DNA of 64,000 bases from Flavobacterium sp. (GCA_021740105.1 JAIPAM010000006.1:1-64000), one strand, 5' to 3'. Positions 34,712 through 44,256 are shown, counted from the stretch's first letter. Numbers and translations are program-made. Notes: generated from the letters alone by a model not told the origin.

Positions 34712-34843
34712 CGCTAAATTTTTTATTTCTTAATTTTATTTTTCAAAGTTACAAAGACACAAGATAGTTTAATAATAAAAAACAATAATTTTAAAATTAT
34801 TATTTCATCAAAATTTGTTACTTTAACAATCTATTTCTTTGTT

Positions 34844-35905
34844 ATGCAGAAAAAATATTATCTTCCTTTAGCATTGGTAATTCAAATTGTATTGATACAA
34901 TTAATTTCGTTTTTCCCGGTATTAATTGAAGATTATTATAGCAATGGACTTTACATTTATATTTCAAATTTTCTTAGAATAATTTTAGGTTTTTTTCCTT
35001 TCTCATTGGGAGATTTTGGCTATTTATTGGCAATAGTTTTTTTAATAATTGGTTATATTAAAAATCGCAAAATTAACAACCTTTCTTGGAAAGATAGAAT
35101 ACTTAAAATTCTTAGTTACTTATCGGTTTTTTATTTTTTCTTTAATATTCTCTGGGGGTTGAATTATTATCGTGTTCCCTTATTTGAAAAATTGAAAATT
35201 GATAAAAAATATTCCAATCAAGATTTATTAAAATTCACTAATCAATTGATTGTAAAAACCAATTCTATACATACTCAAATTACCAGTAATGATTCTGTAA
35301 AAGTCGTTTTTCCCTATTCACAAGAGCAAGTTTTTGAAATGAATTTGAACGGTTACCGATGTCTTTCAAATCAAATTCCATCATTCAATTACGAACATCC
35401 TAGTATTAAAAAATCACTTTTTAGTTTGCCTTTAAGTTATATGGGTTTTAGTGGCTATTTGAATCCTTTTACAAATGAAGCTCAGGTAAACTATAAAATT
35501 CCAATGTATAATTTTCCTACAACTGTAACTCATGAAATGGCGCATCAATTAGGATATGCTTCAGAAAGCGAAGCTAACTTTATTGGTTTTTTAGCCTCTA
35601 TTAACAATGAAAATCTTTATTTACAATATTCTGGTTACAACCTTGCCTTACATTATTGCCTGAGTAATTGGAGATTTAGAGATGAAGCAGAATTTAAAAA
35701 ATTACTTAAAACAGTTCATCCAGGAATTATAAAAAATTATAAAGAAAGTGAGGATTTTTGGAACAACTACGAATCATTTGTTGAAACAGGATTTCACCTA
35801 TTTTACGATCGATTCCTCAAAATAAATCAACAAAAAGATGGAATTAACGGTTACAGTAGGTTTGTTGATTTAATGGTCAACTATTATAAAAACAAAAATT
35901 TATAG
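34844..35905 (+). CDS. DUF3810 domain-containing membrane metalloprotease-like protein
   Basis: A 353-residue protein of the DUF3810 family. Three hydrophobic segments occupy residues 5-25, 45-70 and 85-110. The soluble C-terminal part contains TVTHEMAHQLGYASESEANFIGF (about 226-248), an HExxH zinc-protease motif with a downstream glutamate in the ESEANF segment. This suggests a membrane-anchored metallopeptidase, though I know of no demonstrated substrate. It is divergent from pepD and convergent with the acyltransferase gene, so probably monocistronic. Confidence 0.87.
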   Translation: MQKKYYLPLALVIQIVLIQLISFFPVLIEDYYSNGLYIYISNFLRIILGFFPFSLGDFGYLLAIVFLIIGYIKNRKINNLSWKDRILKILSYLSVFYFFFNILWGLNYYRVPLFEKLKIDKKYSNQDLLKFTNQLIVKTNSIHTQITSNDSVKVVFPYSQEQVFEMNLNGYRCLSNQIPSFNYEHPSIKKSLFSLPLSYMGFSGYLNPFTNEAQVNYKIPMYNFPTTVTHEMAHQLGYASESEANFIGFLASINNENLYLQYSGYNLALHYCLSNWRFRDEAEFKKLLKTVHPGIIKNYKESEDFWNNYESFVETGFHLFYDRFLKINQQKDGINGYSRFVDLMVNYYKNKNL

Positions 35906-35912
35906 ACCACTG

Positions 35913-36689
35913 TTAATTAATTTCCACTTCTTCGGCTGGAACAACTTTTAAAAAGGAAGGGTGTTGCTCTATTGCAAATTCTACTTTTTCAACAATTTGT
36001 TCAATTGTATCATTGTCATAATCAATTTCTAGAGGTTTTTTAATGACAAATGATTGTTGGATTCCTTTCTTTTTCAATCGCAATCCTTTTTTATCAAAGG
36101 AACGTCTAAAACCATCAATGACAATTGGTACTACAATTGGCCGATGTTGTTTTATTATATGCGCAGTCCCTTTTCTTACTGGTTTAAATGATTTTGTAGT
36201 CCCTTGTGGAAAAGTAATTACCCAACCATCTTCCAATGCAATTTTAATGTTCTCCGTGTCATTCGGATTTACATCTCGTTTTTCAGTTACGTCTTTACCT
36301 TGAGAACGCCAGGTTCTTTCAACCGTAATTGCGCCTGCATAGGCCATAATTTTTGGTAATAATCCGGCGTGCATTGTTTCTTTAGCAGCCACATAATAGA
36401 TATTTAACTTTGGATTCCAAAGATAGGAAACGTTCTTAATTGAATTATCGCGTCCGGATAAACTGGCGTTAAATACATGAAACATTGCCACTACATCAGC
36501 AAAATAGGTTTGATGATTGGATATAAATAGCACGTTAGTTTCCGGTAATGTTTTGATTATTTCTGATCCCTCAATTTGTAAATGATTGAATCCACGGTAT
36601 CTTTTATGGGTAATGCCACCGAAAATTCGAATTAACCATTTTTTAATAAAAAGGATGTGTCCAAAAGGGTTTCTTTTAAATAAAACCAT
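35913..36689 (-). CDS. PlsC-like 1-acyl-glycerol-3-phosphate acyltransferase
   Basis: A 258-residue acyltransferase of the PlsC family, acting on phospholipid precursors at the inner membrane. Block I reads FISNHQTYFADVVAMF (about 50-65), block III FPQGTTKSFKPVRKGTAHI (about 158-175) and block IV VPIVIDGF. The catalytic motif here is H-x5-D rather than the classic H-x4-D, because one residue is inserted between His and Asp. Block III has FPQGT where FPEGT is usual. It lies 34 bp after the Nudix gene and is probably cotranscribed with it. The acyl acceptor could be lysophosphatidate or a related lipid such as an amino lipid. Confidence 0.82.
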   Translation of the reverse strand: MVLFKRNPFGHILFIKKWLIRIFGGITHKRYRGFNHLQIEGSEIIKTLPETNVLFISNHQTYFADVVAMFHVFNASLSGRDNSIKNVSYLWNPKLNIYYVAAKETMHAGLLPKIMAYAGAITVERTWRSQGKDVTEKRDVNPNDTENIKIALEDGWVITFPQGTTKSFKPVRKGTAHIIKQHRPIVVPIVIDGFRRSFDKKGLRLKKKGIQQSFVIKKPLEIDYDNDTIEQIVEKVEFAIEQHPSFLKVVPAEEVEIN

Positions 36690-36723
36690 ATTTTAGTATC
36701 AATTAGGGAGGCTAATTTACAAA

Positions 36724-37368
36724 TTAATTTTTAAATGAATTTTTTAAAACCTCTTTCAGTTCACTCATCATCATTGCAGTGGCTCCCCAAACATAATGTT
36801 CATTAATTTTAAATGTTGGAACTTCTATATTTATTCCGTAAGAAGTGTCCATGTGCTTATTTATGATTGTTTTTTCATCTAAAAAATCAAGTAATGGAAA
36901 TTCAATTATTCCGGCAACTTCTTCTACCTGCTCAATAAATTCTAATTCAGATTGACAAATTCCTAAGAATGGAGCAACAATAAAATTACTAGGTGGTATA
37001 AAAACCTCCGTAAAAGTTTTTATAACATCTATTTTGTTAGGATGAATTCCTATTTCCTCATGGGTTTCTCTTAATGCGGTATGAGTTAAAGAATCGTCCT
37101 TAAGTTCAGCCTTTCCGCCCGGAAAACCGATTTGTGCTGAATGAACTCCAGCATACGTATTCCTAACAATTAAAGCTAAATGAGACTTGTTGTTTTTAGG
37201 GTAAATCAACATCATTACCGCTGCCTTTCTAGGTTTATTGGAACCGCTCTTTATTTTTTCAACTTCTAAAATACGTTCTATAGGCACCATTTTAAAGTGA
37301 GCCTGATCACCAAGAAGTTTTTCTTGTTTTATTTTTGGAACATATTTTAAAAAATCTGAAAAATCCAT
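36724..37368 (-). CDS. CoA pyrophosphatase-type Nudix hydrolase
   Basis: A 214-residue Nudix enzyme. The box GGKAELKDDSLTHTALRETHEEIGI (about 92-116) matches the metal-binding Gx5Ex7REUxEExGU motif. The preceding AGVHSAQIGFPGGK fits the CoA/acyl-CoA pyrophosphatase subgroup (NudL/CoAse), which cleaves CoA to phosphopantetheine and 3',5'-ADP. WGATAMMMSELKEVL at the C-terminus is also typical. It is 34 bp upstream of the PlsC-like gene, which suggests shared lipid/CoA context. Confidence 0.87.
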   Translation of the reverse strand: MDFSDFLKYVPKIKQEKLLGDQAHFKMVPIERILEVEKIKSGSNKPRKAAVMMLIYPKNNKSHLALIVRNTYAGVHSAQIGFPGGKAELKDDSLTHTALRETHEEIGIHPNKIDVIKTFTEVFIPPSNFIVAPFLGICQSELEFIEQVEEVAGIIEFPLLDFLDEKTIINKHMDTSYGINIEVPTFKINEHYVWGATAMMMSELKEVLKNSFKN

Positions 37369-37469
37369 ATTGATGTTCTATTTTTGCAGCTAATTAATTA
37401 TAAATGTAGATTATTAAATTGTATTTCACAACTATTTGAAAATCAACGTACAAAAAACAATAGTGCTAA

Positions 37470-37904
37470 ATGTATAGTAAAGAAGAAAATCAACGTTTGA
37501 AAAGAGAATTCTGGGTTTCATTTGCTAATAAATATCCTCGGAAATGGGTTTTGTACAATACCAAAATTAAAGATTTCTCTTTTAAATTTTACGTTGAAAA
37601 CACAAAAGCACAAGTACAAATAGATATTGAAACGCGTAATGATATAAAGAGAATTCAATATTTTGAAAAACTAGAATCCCTAAAAAATATTCTAGAAGAG
37701 GAGTTTATTTCCGATTTGGTATTTGAGAAAAATTTTAGTTTGGATAACGGTAAAATAATCAGTAGAATTTGGGTTGAAAAACAAAATGTTAGCGTTAGTA
37801 ATCCTAAATATTGGGATGAAATATTTGATTTCTTTAATGATAAAATGAATGCTCTAGAATTGTTTTACCTTGAATACGATGACTATATTAAAGACATAGA
37901 ATAA
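37470..37904 (+). CDS. DUF4268 domain-containing protein
   Basis: A 144-residue soluble protein. It begins MYSKEENQRLKREFWVSFANKYP and continues with a charged alpha/beta pattern (FKFYVENTKAQVQIDIE, ISRIWVEKQNVSVSNPKYWDEIFDFFNDKMNALE), matching the DUF4268 family. That domain often occurs at the end of nuclease- or restriction-like proteins, but here it stands alone. No catalytic residues can be assigned. It has its own terminator shared with the convergent carB; a -7-like TATTTTTG lies at 37379-37386 without a good -33 partner. Confidence 0.8.
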   Translation: MYSKEENQRLKREFWVSFANKYPRKWVLYNTKIKDFSFKFYVENTKAQVQIDIETRNDIKRIQYFEKLESLKNILEEEFISDLVFEKNFSLDNGKIISRIWVEKQNVSVSNPKYWDEIFDFFNDKMNALELFYLEYDDYIKDIE

Positions 37905-37931
37905 AAAAGCCCCAAATCTGGGGCTTTTTTT
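37903..37931. terminator. Bidirectional terminator overlapping the carB stop codon
   Basis: Perfect hairpin AAAAGCCCCA / TGGGGCTTTT with A-run and T-run on both sides. Its T-tract overlaps the carB stop codon region (37930-37932), so the two convergent genes share it tightly. Confidence 0.93.
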
Positions 37932-40782
37932 ATTTACTTAAATACATTTTTCGTCTGGAATACAATTCATAGAATTGATCGTCTTTTAAATCATCTATAA
38001 ATAATATGCTCTCCCCTGTTGATTTCATTTCTGGTCCAAGCGCTTTATTAACACCGTGGAATTTGCTAAATGAAAATACAGGTTGCTTGATTGCATACCC
38101 TTTTAATTGCGGATTGAATTTAAAATCGGTTACTTTATTATGACCTAACATTACTTTAGTAGCATAATTCACATAAGGTTCACCATAGGCTTTAGCAATA
38201 AAAGGAACCGTTCGAGAAGCTCGTGGATTGGCCTCTATAATATAAACGGTATCGTCTTTAATCGCAAATTGTATGTTTATTAATCCTACGGTTCTAAGGG
38301 CTAAAGCAATTTTTTTGGTATGGTCTTTAATTTGTTGCATTACAAATTCCCCGAGGTTAAAGGGAGGTAAAGTGGCATTACTATCTCCAGAATGCACTCC
38401 GCAAGGCTCAATGTGTTCCATAATTCCAATGATATATACATTTTCACCATCACAAATCGCATCGGCTTCAGCTTCAATCGCACCATCTAAATAGTGGTCT
38501 AAAAGTAATTTATTTCCAGGAATCGATTTTAATAAATCGATAACGTGTTCTTCTAATTCTTGCTTGTTGATCACAATTTTCATTCCTTGACCACCCAATA
38601 CATAAGAAGGTCTAACTAAAAGTGGAAAGTCCAATACATCCGCTAATTGTGAAGCTTCATCTGCCGTTTCAGCAATACCGAATTGAGGGAAAGGAATTTG
38701 TAATTCTGTTAAAAGTTCAGAAAAACGGCCTCTGTCTTCAGCTAGATCTAAAGCGTCAAAACTAGTCCCGATGATTTTTATTCCGTGTTTAGATAATTTT
38801 TCTGCTAGTTTTAGCGCCGTTTGTCCACCTAATTGAACAATTACACCTTCCGGCTTTTCGTGTCTTATAATGTCATAAATATGTTCCCAAAATACAGGTT
38901 CAAAATACAATTTATCAGCGGTATCAAAATCGGTTGAAACGGTTTCTGGATTACAATTGATCATGATGGTTTCATATCCACATTCTGCAGCAGCTAAAAC
39001 TCCGTGAACACATGAATAATCAAACTCAATTCCTTGTCCAATTCTGTTTGGCCCTGAGCCCAATACAACTATTTTTTTCTTATCAGTTACAAAACTTTCA
39101 TTATCAACGTATTTAGTTCCGTTGGCAGTTTCAATTTCCGCTTCAAAAGTAGAGTAGTAGTAAGGTGTTTTCGCTTTAAATTCTGCTGCACAAGTATCAA
39201 CTAATTTGTAAACTCTTTTTACATTTTTCTCTTCACGCAACTTGTACACTTGACTTTCTAAACAGCCCATCATGTGAGCAATTTGACGGTCAGCGAATCC
39301 TTTTTGTTTGGCTTCCAATAATAATTCTTTAGGTAAAGTGTCAACTTTGAAATTGGAAATTTCTTTTTGTAAAATGAATAATTCTTCATATTGTTTCAAA
39401 AACCACATATCAATTTTTGTAATTTCATGAATTCTGCTCAATGGAATTCCCATTGCTATTGCATCATAAATTACAAATACTCGATCCCAACTCGCATAAG
39501 TTAATTTCTCTATAATTTGTTCGTAGTTGTTATATCCTTTTCCATCGGCACCAAGTCCATTTCTTTTAATTTCTAATGATTGAGTGGCTTTGTGTAAGGC
39601 TTCTTGGAAAGAACGTCCAATTCCCATTACTTCTCCCACCGACTTCATTTGCAATCCTAAAGTTCGATCTGCACCTTCAAACTTGTCAAAATTCCAACGT
39701 GGTATTTTTACAATCACATAATCCAATGTTGGTTCAAATAATGCTGAAGTAGATTTGGTAATTTGATTTTGTAATTCATCTAAGTGGTATCCTAAAGCCA
39801 ATTTCGAAGCGATTTTTGCGATTGGATAACCGGTGGCTTTTGATGCTAATGCTGATGATCTTGATACGCGAGGGTTGATTTCAATGGCAACAATATCTTC
39901 TTTTTCGTCAGGAGAAACGGCAAATTGTACGTTACAACCTCCAGCAAAATTCCCGATACTTCTCATCATCAAAATGGCCATATCACGCATTTTTTGGAAA
40001 GTAGTATCAGACAATGTCATTGCAGGTGCCACGGTAATACTATCTCCTGTATGAATTCCCATTGGATCCATATTTTCGATAGAACAAATAATTACAACAT
40101 TGTCATTTTTATCACGTAAAAGTTCCAATTCGTATTCTTTCCAACCAATTAAAGCCTTGTCAATTAAGACTTCGTGTATAGGTGAGGCTTCTAAGCCTCT
40201 GGTCAATAATTCATCAAATTCTTCTTTATGGTGAACAAATGCAGCGCCTGTTCCACCCAAGGTAAATGAAGGTCTAATTACCAATGGAAACCCAAATTCT
40301 TGAGCGATTTCTTTTCCTTTTAAAAAGGAAGTTGCCGTTTTAGCTGGAGCGGTAGGAACTCCAATTTTTGCTAATAGTTGTTTGAATTGTTCTCTATCTT
40401 CAGTAATGTTTATCGCATTAATATCTACACCTATTAATCGCACACCAAAATCTTCCCAAATTCCTTTTTCATCGGCTTCCAAACATAAATTCAAAGCGGT
40501 TTGCCCGCCCATTGTTGGTAAAACAGCATCAATTTGCGGATGTGCTTTAAGAATTTCAATAATCGATTTTGTAGTTAATGGTTTTAAATAAATATGATCC
40601 GCCATTGAAGGGTCGGTCATAATAGTTGCAGGATTTGAATTGATCAAAATCACTTCTATTCCTTCTTCACGGATGGAACGAGCAGATTGTGATCCAGCAT
40701 AATCAAATTCACAGGCTTGCCCAATAACAATAGGTCCTGAGCCTATAATTAAAATCGATTTTATGGAATTGTCCTTTGGCAT
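37930..40782 (-). CDS. carB: Carbamoyl-phosphate synthase large subunit, short form
   Basis: A 950-residue large subunit that makes carbamoyl phosphate from bicarbonate, ammonia and two ATP for pyrimidines and arginine. Both ATP-grasp halves are complete. The first begins SILIIGSGPIVIGQACEFDYAGSQSARSI and includes VIRPSFTLGGTGAAFV; the second begins VLGSGPNRIGQGIEFDYSCVHG and includes LLVRPSYVLGGQGMKIV. It ends shortly after PEMKSTGESILFIDD, where the E. coli protein (about 1073 residues) continues with a roughly 120-residue regulatory (MGS-like) domain. That UMP/ornithine/IMP-binding domain is therefore absent. The small subunit carA is not next to it. pyrF lies 5 kb away in the same window but is not linked. 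Confidence 0.96.
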   Translation of the reverse strand: MPKDNSIKSILIIGSGPIVIGQACEFDYAGSQSARSIREEGIEVILINSNPATIMTDPSMADHIYLKPLTTKSIIEILKAHPQIDAVLPTMGGQTALNLCLEADEKGIWEDFGVRLIGVDINAINITEDREQFKQLLAKIGVPTAPAKTATSFLKGKEIAQEFGFPLVIRPSFTLGGTGAAFVHHKEEFDELLTRGLEASPIHEVLIDKALIGWKEYELELLRDKNDNVVIICSIENMDPMGIHTGDSITVAPAMTLSDTTFQKMRDMAILMMRSIGNFAGGCNVQFAVSPDEKEDIVAIEINPRVSRSSALASKATGYPIAKIASKLALGYHLDELQNQITKSTSALFEPTLDYVIVKIPRWNFDKFEGADRTLGLQMKSVGEVMGIGRSFQEALHKATQSLEIKRNGLGADGKGYNNYEQIIEKLTYASWDRVFVIYDAIAMGIPLSRIHEITKIDMWFLKQYEELFILQKEISNFKVDTLPKELLLEAKQKGFADRQIAHMMGCLESQVYKLREEKNVKRVYKLVDTCAAEFKAKTPYYYSTFEAEIETANGTKYVDNESFVTDKKKIVVLGSGPNRIGQGIEFDYSCVHGVLAAAECGYETIMINCNPETVSTDFDTADKLYFEPVFWEHIYDIIRHEKPEGVIVQLGGQTALKLAEKLSKHGIKIIGTSFDALDLAEDRGRFSELLTELQIPFPQFGIAETADEASQLADVLDFPLLVRPSYVLGGQGMKIVINKQELEEHVIDLLKSIPGNKLLLDHYLDGAIEAEADAICDGENVYIIGIMEHIEPCGVHSGDSNATLPPFNLGEFVMQQIKDHTKKIALALRTVGLINIQFAIKDDTVYIIEANPRASRTVPFIAKAYGEPYVNYATKVMLGHNKVTDFKFNPQLKGYAIKQPVFSFSKFHGVNKALGPEMKSTGESILFIDDLKDDQFYELYSRRKMYLSK

Positions 40783-40851
40783 ATTAAAGTTGGTGTTGTG
40801 TAGTTAGTGTTGTTTTTATTAGCCGTATTTATTTTATTCGTTTAAAGATAT

Positions 40852-40886
40852 AAAAAAAGGCGATACTAATAACAGTAACGCCTTTA
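40852..40886 (-). terminator. Terminator of rpmH
   Basis: On the minus strand AAAGGCG pairs with CGCCTTT across a loop of about 17 bases and is followed by a T-run. It lies 20 bp after the rpmH stop and before carB, so it would limit read-through into carB. Confidence 0.75.
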
Positions 40887-40904
40887 TGTATGTTTAAATA
40901 AACA

Positions 40905-41066
40905 TTATTTTTTGTGTCTTGGTTCAGATGAAACAGTCAATTTATGTCTTCCTTTAGCTCTTCTACGAGCAAGGACTTTTCTTCCATTAGCAGAAGCCAT
41001 TCTGTCCATAAATCCGTGCTTATTTCTTCTCTTTCTTTTCGATGGTTGAAACGTTCTTTTGCTCAT
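40905..41066 (-). CDS. rpmH: 50S ribosomal protein L34
   Basis: Not in the ORF track because it is only 53 residues. Reading the minus strand from the ATG at 41066 gives [19 protein letters not shown], then [20 protein letters not shown], and ends in HKK. This is the highly conserved, very basic L34 of the large ribosomal subunit. It has a full consensus promoter 75-100 bp upstream and its own terminator. The usual neighbours rnpA and dnaA are not adjacent here. Confidence 0.97.
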
Positions 41067-41139
41067 TGTTTGTTATCTTTAAATCTTGTATTAAAATATC
41101 TTGATTGGGTTTTTAAATATCTATTTCTAAAACCGAGTG

Positions 41140-41169
41140 CAAATATACAAAGAGTTTTATTCTTTGCAA
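41140..41169 (-). promoter_or_regulatory. rpmH promoter
   Basis: Minus-strand TTG (41167-41169), a 19-base spacer and TATATTTG (41140-41147) make a textbook Bacteroidetes promoter. It gives a leader of about 65-70 nt before the L34 ATG. Confidence 0.75.
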
Positions 41170-41203
41170 GTAGTTTTGTAAAAATATTTTAAATTCCTTT
41201 TAC

Positions 41204-41211
41204 TATCTTTG
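41204..41211 (+). promoter_or_regulatory. Putative -7 box of the TPR protein gene
   Basis: TATCTTTG lies 23 bases before the ATG at 41234. The nearest TTG (41176-41178) is 25 bases away, slightly too far for the consensus. Confidence 0.4.
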
Positions 41212-41233
41212 CAAAAACAATTAAACAAATATT

Positions 41234-41749
41234 ATGTTTCATAAAAACATCAAACTAATTTTAGCTGCTCTTATTATAGGTAGTGGAATTTGGAGTTTTA
41301 TTGACGGGGAAATTGGAAATGGTATTTTCTTAATTTTCTTGTCGTTGATTCCTATCTTTTTATATTTCAAAAACGAATTTATCCTATTGGCTTTTTTAAA
41401 GTTAAGAAAACAAGATTTTCCAGGTGCTCAAAAATGGTTAGCCCATATTAAATACCCTGAAACCGCTTTAGTTCGCAAGCAGCAAGGTTATTTTAATTAC
41501 CTTCATGGAATTATGCTTTCGCAAACTAATTTAATTCAGGCTGAGAAATATTTTAAGAAAGCCATTGAATTTGGATTATCAATGGATATGGATTTAGCGG
41601 TTGCAAAATTAAATTTAGCTGGGGTTGCAATGTCAAGAAGAAGAAAATTAGAAGCTACTAATTTGTTGAATGAAGCTAAGAAATTAGACAAACAAAACAT
41701 GCTTAAGGATCAAATTGTAATGATGAAAGAGCAAATGAAAAAAATGTAA
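41234..41749 (+). CDS. Small membrane-anchored TPR-like protein
   Basis: A 171-residue protein with two N-terminal hydrophobic helices (residues about 6-25 and 30-58, LILAALIIGSGIW and GIFLIFLSLIPIFLYF). A helical domain with TPR-like helix pairs follows (GYFNYLHGIMLSQTNLIQAEKYFKKAIEFGL, AVAKLNLAGVAMSRRRKLEATNLLNEAKKL). It is common in Flavobacteria as an uncharacterised protein. The C-terminal TPRs would face the cytoplasm or periplasm and bind a partner protein. It is a single gene, divergent from rpmH, with its own terminator. Confidence 0.75.
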   Translation: MFHKNIKLILAALIIGSGIWSFIDGEIGNGIFLIFLSLIPIFLYFKNEFILLAFLKLRKQDFPGAQKWLAHIKYPETALVRKQQGYFNYLHGIMLSQTNLIQAEKYFKKAIEFGLSMDMDLAVAKLNLAGVAMSRRRKLEATNLLNEAKKLDKQNMLKDQIVMMKEQMKKM

Positions 41750-41765
41750 TTGTTATATTGCAAAT

Positions 41766-41802
41766 AAAAAAAAGGCTGTTCATTTCGACAGCCTTTTTTT
41801 TT
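41766..41802. terminator. Terminator of the TPR protein gene
   Basis: Perfect 9-bp stem AAAGGCTGT / ACAGCCTTT flanked by A-run and T-run. It may also serve the convergent TonB receptor gene ending at 41864. Confidence 0.9.
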
Positions 41803-41863
41803 ACAATACTATTAATATCAATCAATGGATAATTAGACTTTTGATTTTCAGTTTCCTGCCTTT

Positions 41864-44227
41864 TTAAAATTTATAATTGAATGTTGTCATAATTTGTCTC
41901 GGCGCAATTGGGTTCATGCTGTAATTCTCATGAACGGTATAATTGAGAACATTTGCAATATTGGATAACTTACTTAATATTGATATGGATTTCCATTTGT
42001 ATCCAATTGATAAATCAAATGTCGTAAATCCTGAAATAGGAATTTTTCTGTCGGGCATTGTTTGGCCATAAGTATTGTTCCAGCCTCCTAATCTTTCTCC
42101 AATATAATTTCCAATTATCCCGAAACTAAGCCCATTTAATTTTCCATAATTAGTGGTATAAAATGCACTAAAATTTCCTGTATTGTAGGGAGTTCTAGTT
42201 AACCGCTCTCCCTCAACAAAGCTACCAAACGCTCCATTTGATTTGGTGAATTTCATGTCGTTGTAACTGTAACCAGCCAAAACAGTTAATCCTTCAATTG
42301 GACTTGAGGAGATGTCTATTTCGATACCCTGGCTTGTAGTTTCTCCATTTAAGGTTTTAATATTGCTATTGGTGTTTGGAGTTCCATCTAAATTCAACTC
42401 GGCTGTTTGGGCTAGATTATTATTGATGATAGTATAAAAAGTGATGTTTGTACTCAATAATCCTTTAAAGCAATCTTTTTTAAGTCCAATTTCATATTGG
42501 TCAATTAGGGAAGGTTTTAGCGTTTCATTATAAATAGTAACGCCAGTATTTGGGGTAAATGAATTGGAATAACTCGTAAAAACAGAAGTGTTGTTGTTTG
42601 GTTGGTAAACGATTCCAATTTTAGGAGAAAAGGCACTGCTTATTCTTTTGTCATCTGTTGTGATACTATTTGAAATTAGATTATTATTTTCTGCTTTTGC
42701 TTCTTGCCACGACCAACGAATTCCTGCTAATATTTTTATTTTTTCTTTAATAGAGATCAAATCCTGAAAATAAATTCCAAAGTTATTGGTAGTAGTTTGA
42801 ACAATTCTAGTGTTAGTAGCTTCAGGTATAAAGGTATTTTGGGTATACAAATTTAAATTGAAGATATTAATTGTATCGTAAAAAAATGGATTAAATACGT
42901 ATGTATAAGCGTCTGCTATGGAATTATCAATATCCAAACCGGTAAATAGTTGGTGTTTTATTTTTCCAGTTTTGTATGTTCCAGAAAGGTTTATTTGATT
43001 AACAATCAATTGTTCATTGATTTTGTACTGACCAAGAGGTCTGTTCCAATTACCGTTTTCAATTGGTTGAATTCGCTCTGTTCCTTTCCAAGAACGTTCA
43101 AAATTTTGAAATGCGGAATTAATATTTAGTTTCCAATTTTCATTTAATTTATATTTTAACTGGCTTGATAAACTAGATTGGAATGTTTGTCCATTAGACC
43201 AAGTGGCGCCTAAATAAGTATTTCGGGGAATATCGACAATTGTAGTTCCAATTGATCCGGTACCAAAATCGGGAATCCAGTTGTCTTTTAGATAATCTCC
43301 TTGTAAAATAAATTCTGATTTTTTACTTTTTAGTACTAGGGACGGATTGATATAAAATCGGTCTGTTGTTACAATATCTCTAAAACTATTTGCCTTTTCA
43401 TAAGTTGAAATCAATCTGTAGGCAACTTTTTTTGAGAAGGGTCCATAAAAATCTATAGTTGGTTTATTGAATGAGTTACTCCCAATTTGATAAGAAATTT
43501 CACCTCCATTTTTGAAAAGCGGTTTTTTGGTGACCATGTTTACAATTCCACCAGGGGTCACATTTCCAAATAATAGCGCAGAACCCCCTTTAAGAATTTC
43601 TACTTTATCTAAAGTGGCTACCTCAGGCATAGCACCTCCGTTCATTCTAAATCCATTTTTAAAAATATTGGTTGCAGTCATTTCGTAGCCTCTAGACCAT
43701 AATGATTCTTGAGCTCCTCCTCTTGAGGAGCCGATATAAACTCCATTAACATTTTTCAAAACGTCGCTTAATCGAATGGTTTGTTGTTGTAATAAGGTTG
43801 AGTTTCCTACAATTTGAAGACTTTGTGGTAAATCAAATGGTTTTATTTCTAATCCAGAAAGTATGGTTTCCTTTTTTTTATTGGGACTGTCTTTTATTTT
43901 TATTACTATTTCTTTCAGTTCGTTAATTACTTCATTAAGAGTGAATATTACAAAGTAAGTTTCATTCTCTTTTACCAATATTTCCTTGGTTTGTTTTTTT
44001 ATTTTTTCTCCTTCTAATACCAATGTGTGAATTCCCAATGGGAAATTTGGAATGGTAAATTCTCCTTTTTTATCGGTTTTTATTGAAATACCATTTTTTT
44101 CTTGCTTTATTAATAAATTAGAAACTGGAAATCCATCTGTAGTTTCAATTTTACCTCTAACAATCCCGGTGTTTTGTCCGTAAATATTGATACAGTTAAA
44201 AATTAGAATAAAGAGTATTTTTTTCAT
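41864..44227 (-). CDS. TonB-dependent siderophore-type receptor
   Basis: A 787-residue outer membrane receptor of the FecA/FhuE-like siderophore group. A signal peptide is followed by a carboxypeptidase-like domain (GIVRGKIETTDGFPVSNLLIK, residues about 22-100). The plug has LPQSLQIVGNSTLLQQQTIRLSDVLKNVNGVYIG and LDKVEILKGGSALLFGNVTPGGIVNMVTKKP (about 130-235). The barrel ends YSMNPIAPRQIMTTFNYKF, with PRQ and terminal aromatic typical of siderophore receptors. It has a full consensus promoter about 30-60 bp upstream. I looked for a Fur-type box and could not identify one with confidence. The siderophore is unknown. Confidence 0.92.
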   Translation of the reverse strand: MKKILFILIFNCINIYGQNTGIVRGKIETTDGFPVSNLLIKQEKNGISIKTDKKGEFTIPNFPLGIHTLVLEGEKIKKQTKEILVKENETYFVIFTLNEVINELKEIVIKIKDSPNKKKETILSGLEIKPFDLPQSLQIVGNSTLLQQQTIRLSDVLKNVNGVYIGSSRGGAQESLWSRGYEMTATNIFKNGFRMNGGAMPEVATLDKVEILKGGSALLFGNVTPGGIVNMVTKKPLFKNGGEISYQIGSNSFNKPTIDFYGPFSKKVAYRLISTYEKANSFRDIVTTDRFYINPSLVLKSKKSEFILQGDYLKDNWIPDFGTGSIGTTIVDIPRNTYLGATWSNGQTFQSSLSSQLKYKLNENWKLNINSAFQNFERSWKGTERIQPIENGNWNRPLGQYKINEQLIVNQINLSGTYKTGKIKHQLFTGLDIDNSIADAYTYVFNPFFYDTINIFNLNLYTQNTFIPEATNTRIVQTTTNNFGIYFQDLISIKEKIKILAGIRWSWQEAKAENNNLISNSITTDDKRISSAFSPKIGIVYQPNNNTSVFTSYSNSFTPNTGVTIYNETLKPSLIDQYEIGLKKDCFKGLLSTNITFYTIINNNLAQTAELNLDGTPNTNSNIKTLNGETTSQGIEIDISSSPIEGLTVLAGYSYNDMKFTKSNGAFGSFVEGERLTRTPYNTGNFSAFYTTNYGKLNGLSFGIIGNYIGERLGGWNNTYGQTMPDRKIPISGFTTFDLSIGYKWKSISILSKLSNIANVLNYTVHENYSMNPIAPRQIMTTFNYKF

Positions 44228-44256
44228 GTTTATTTAGACTGATTAAAAATAAAATG

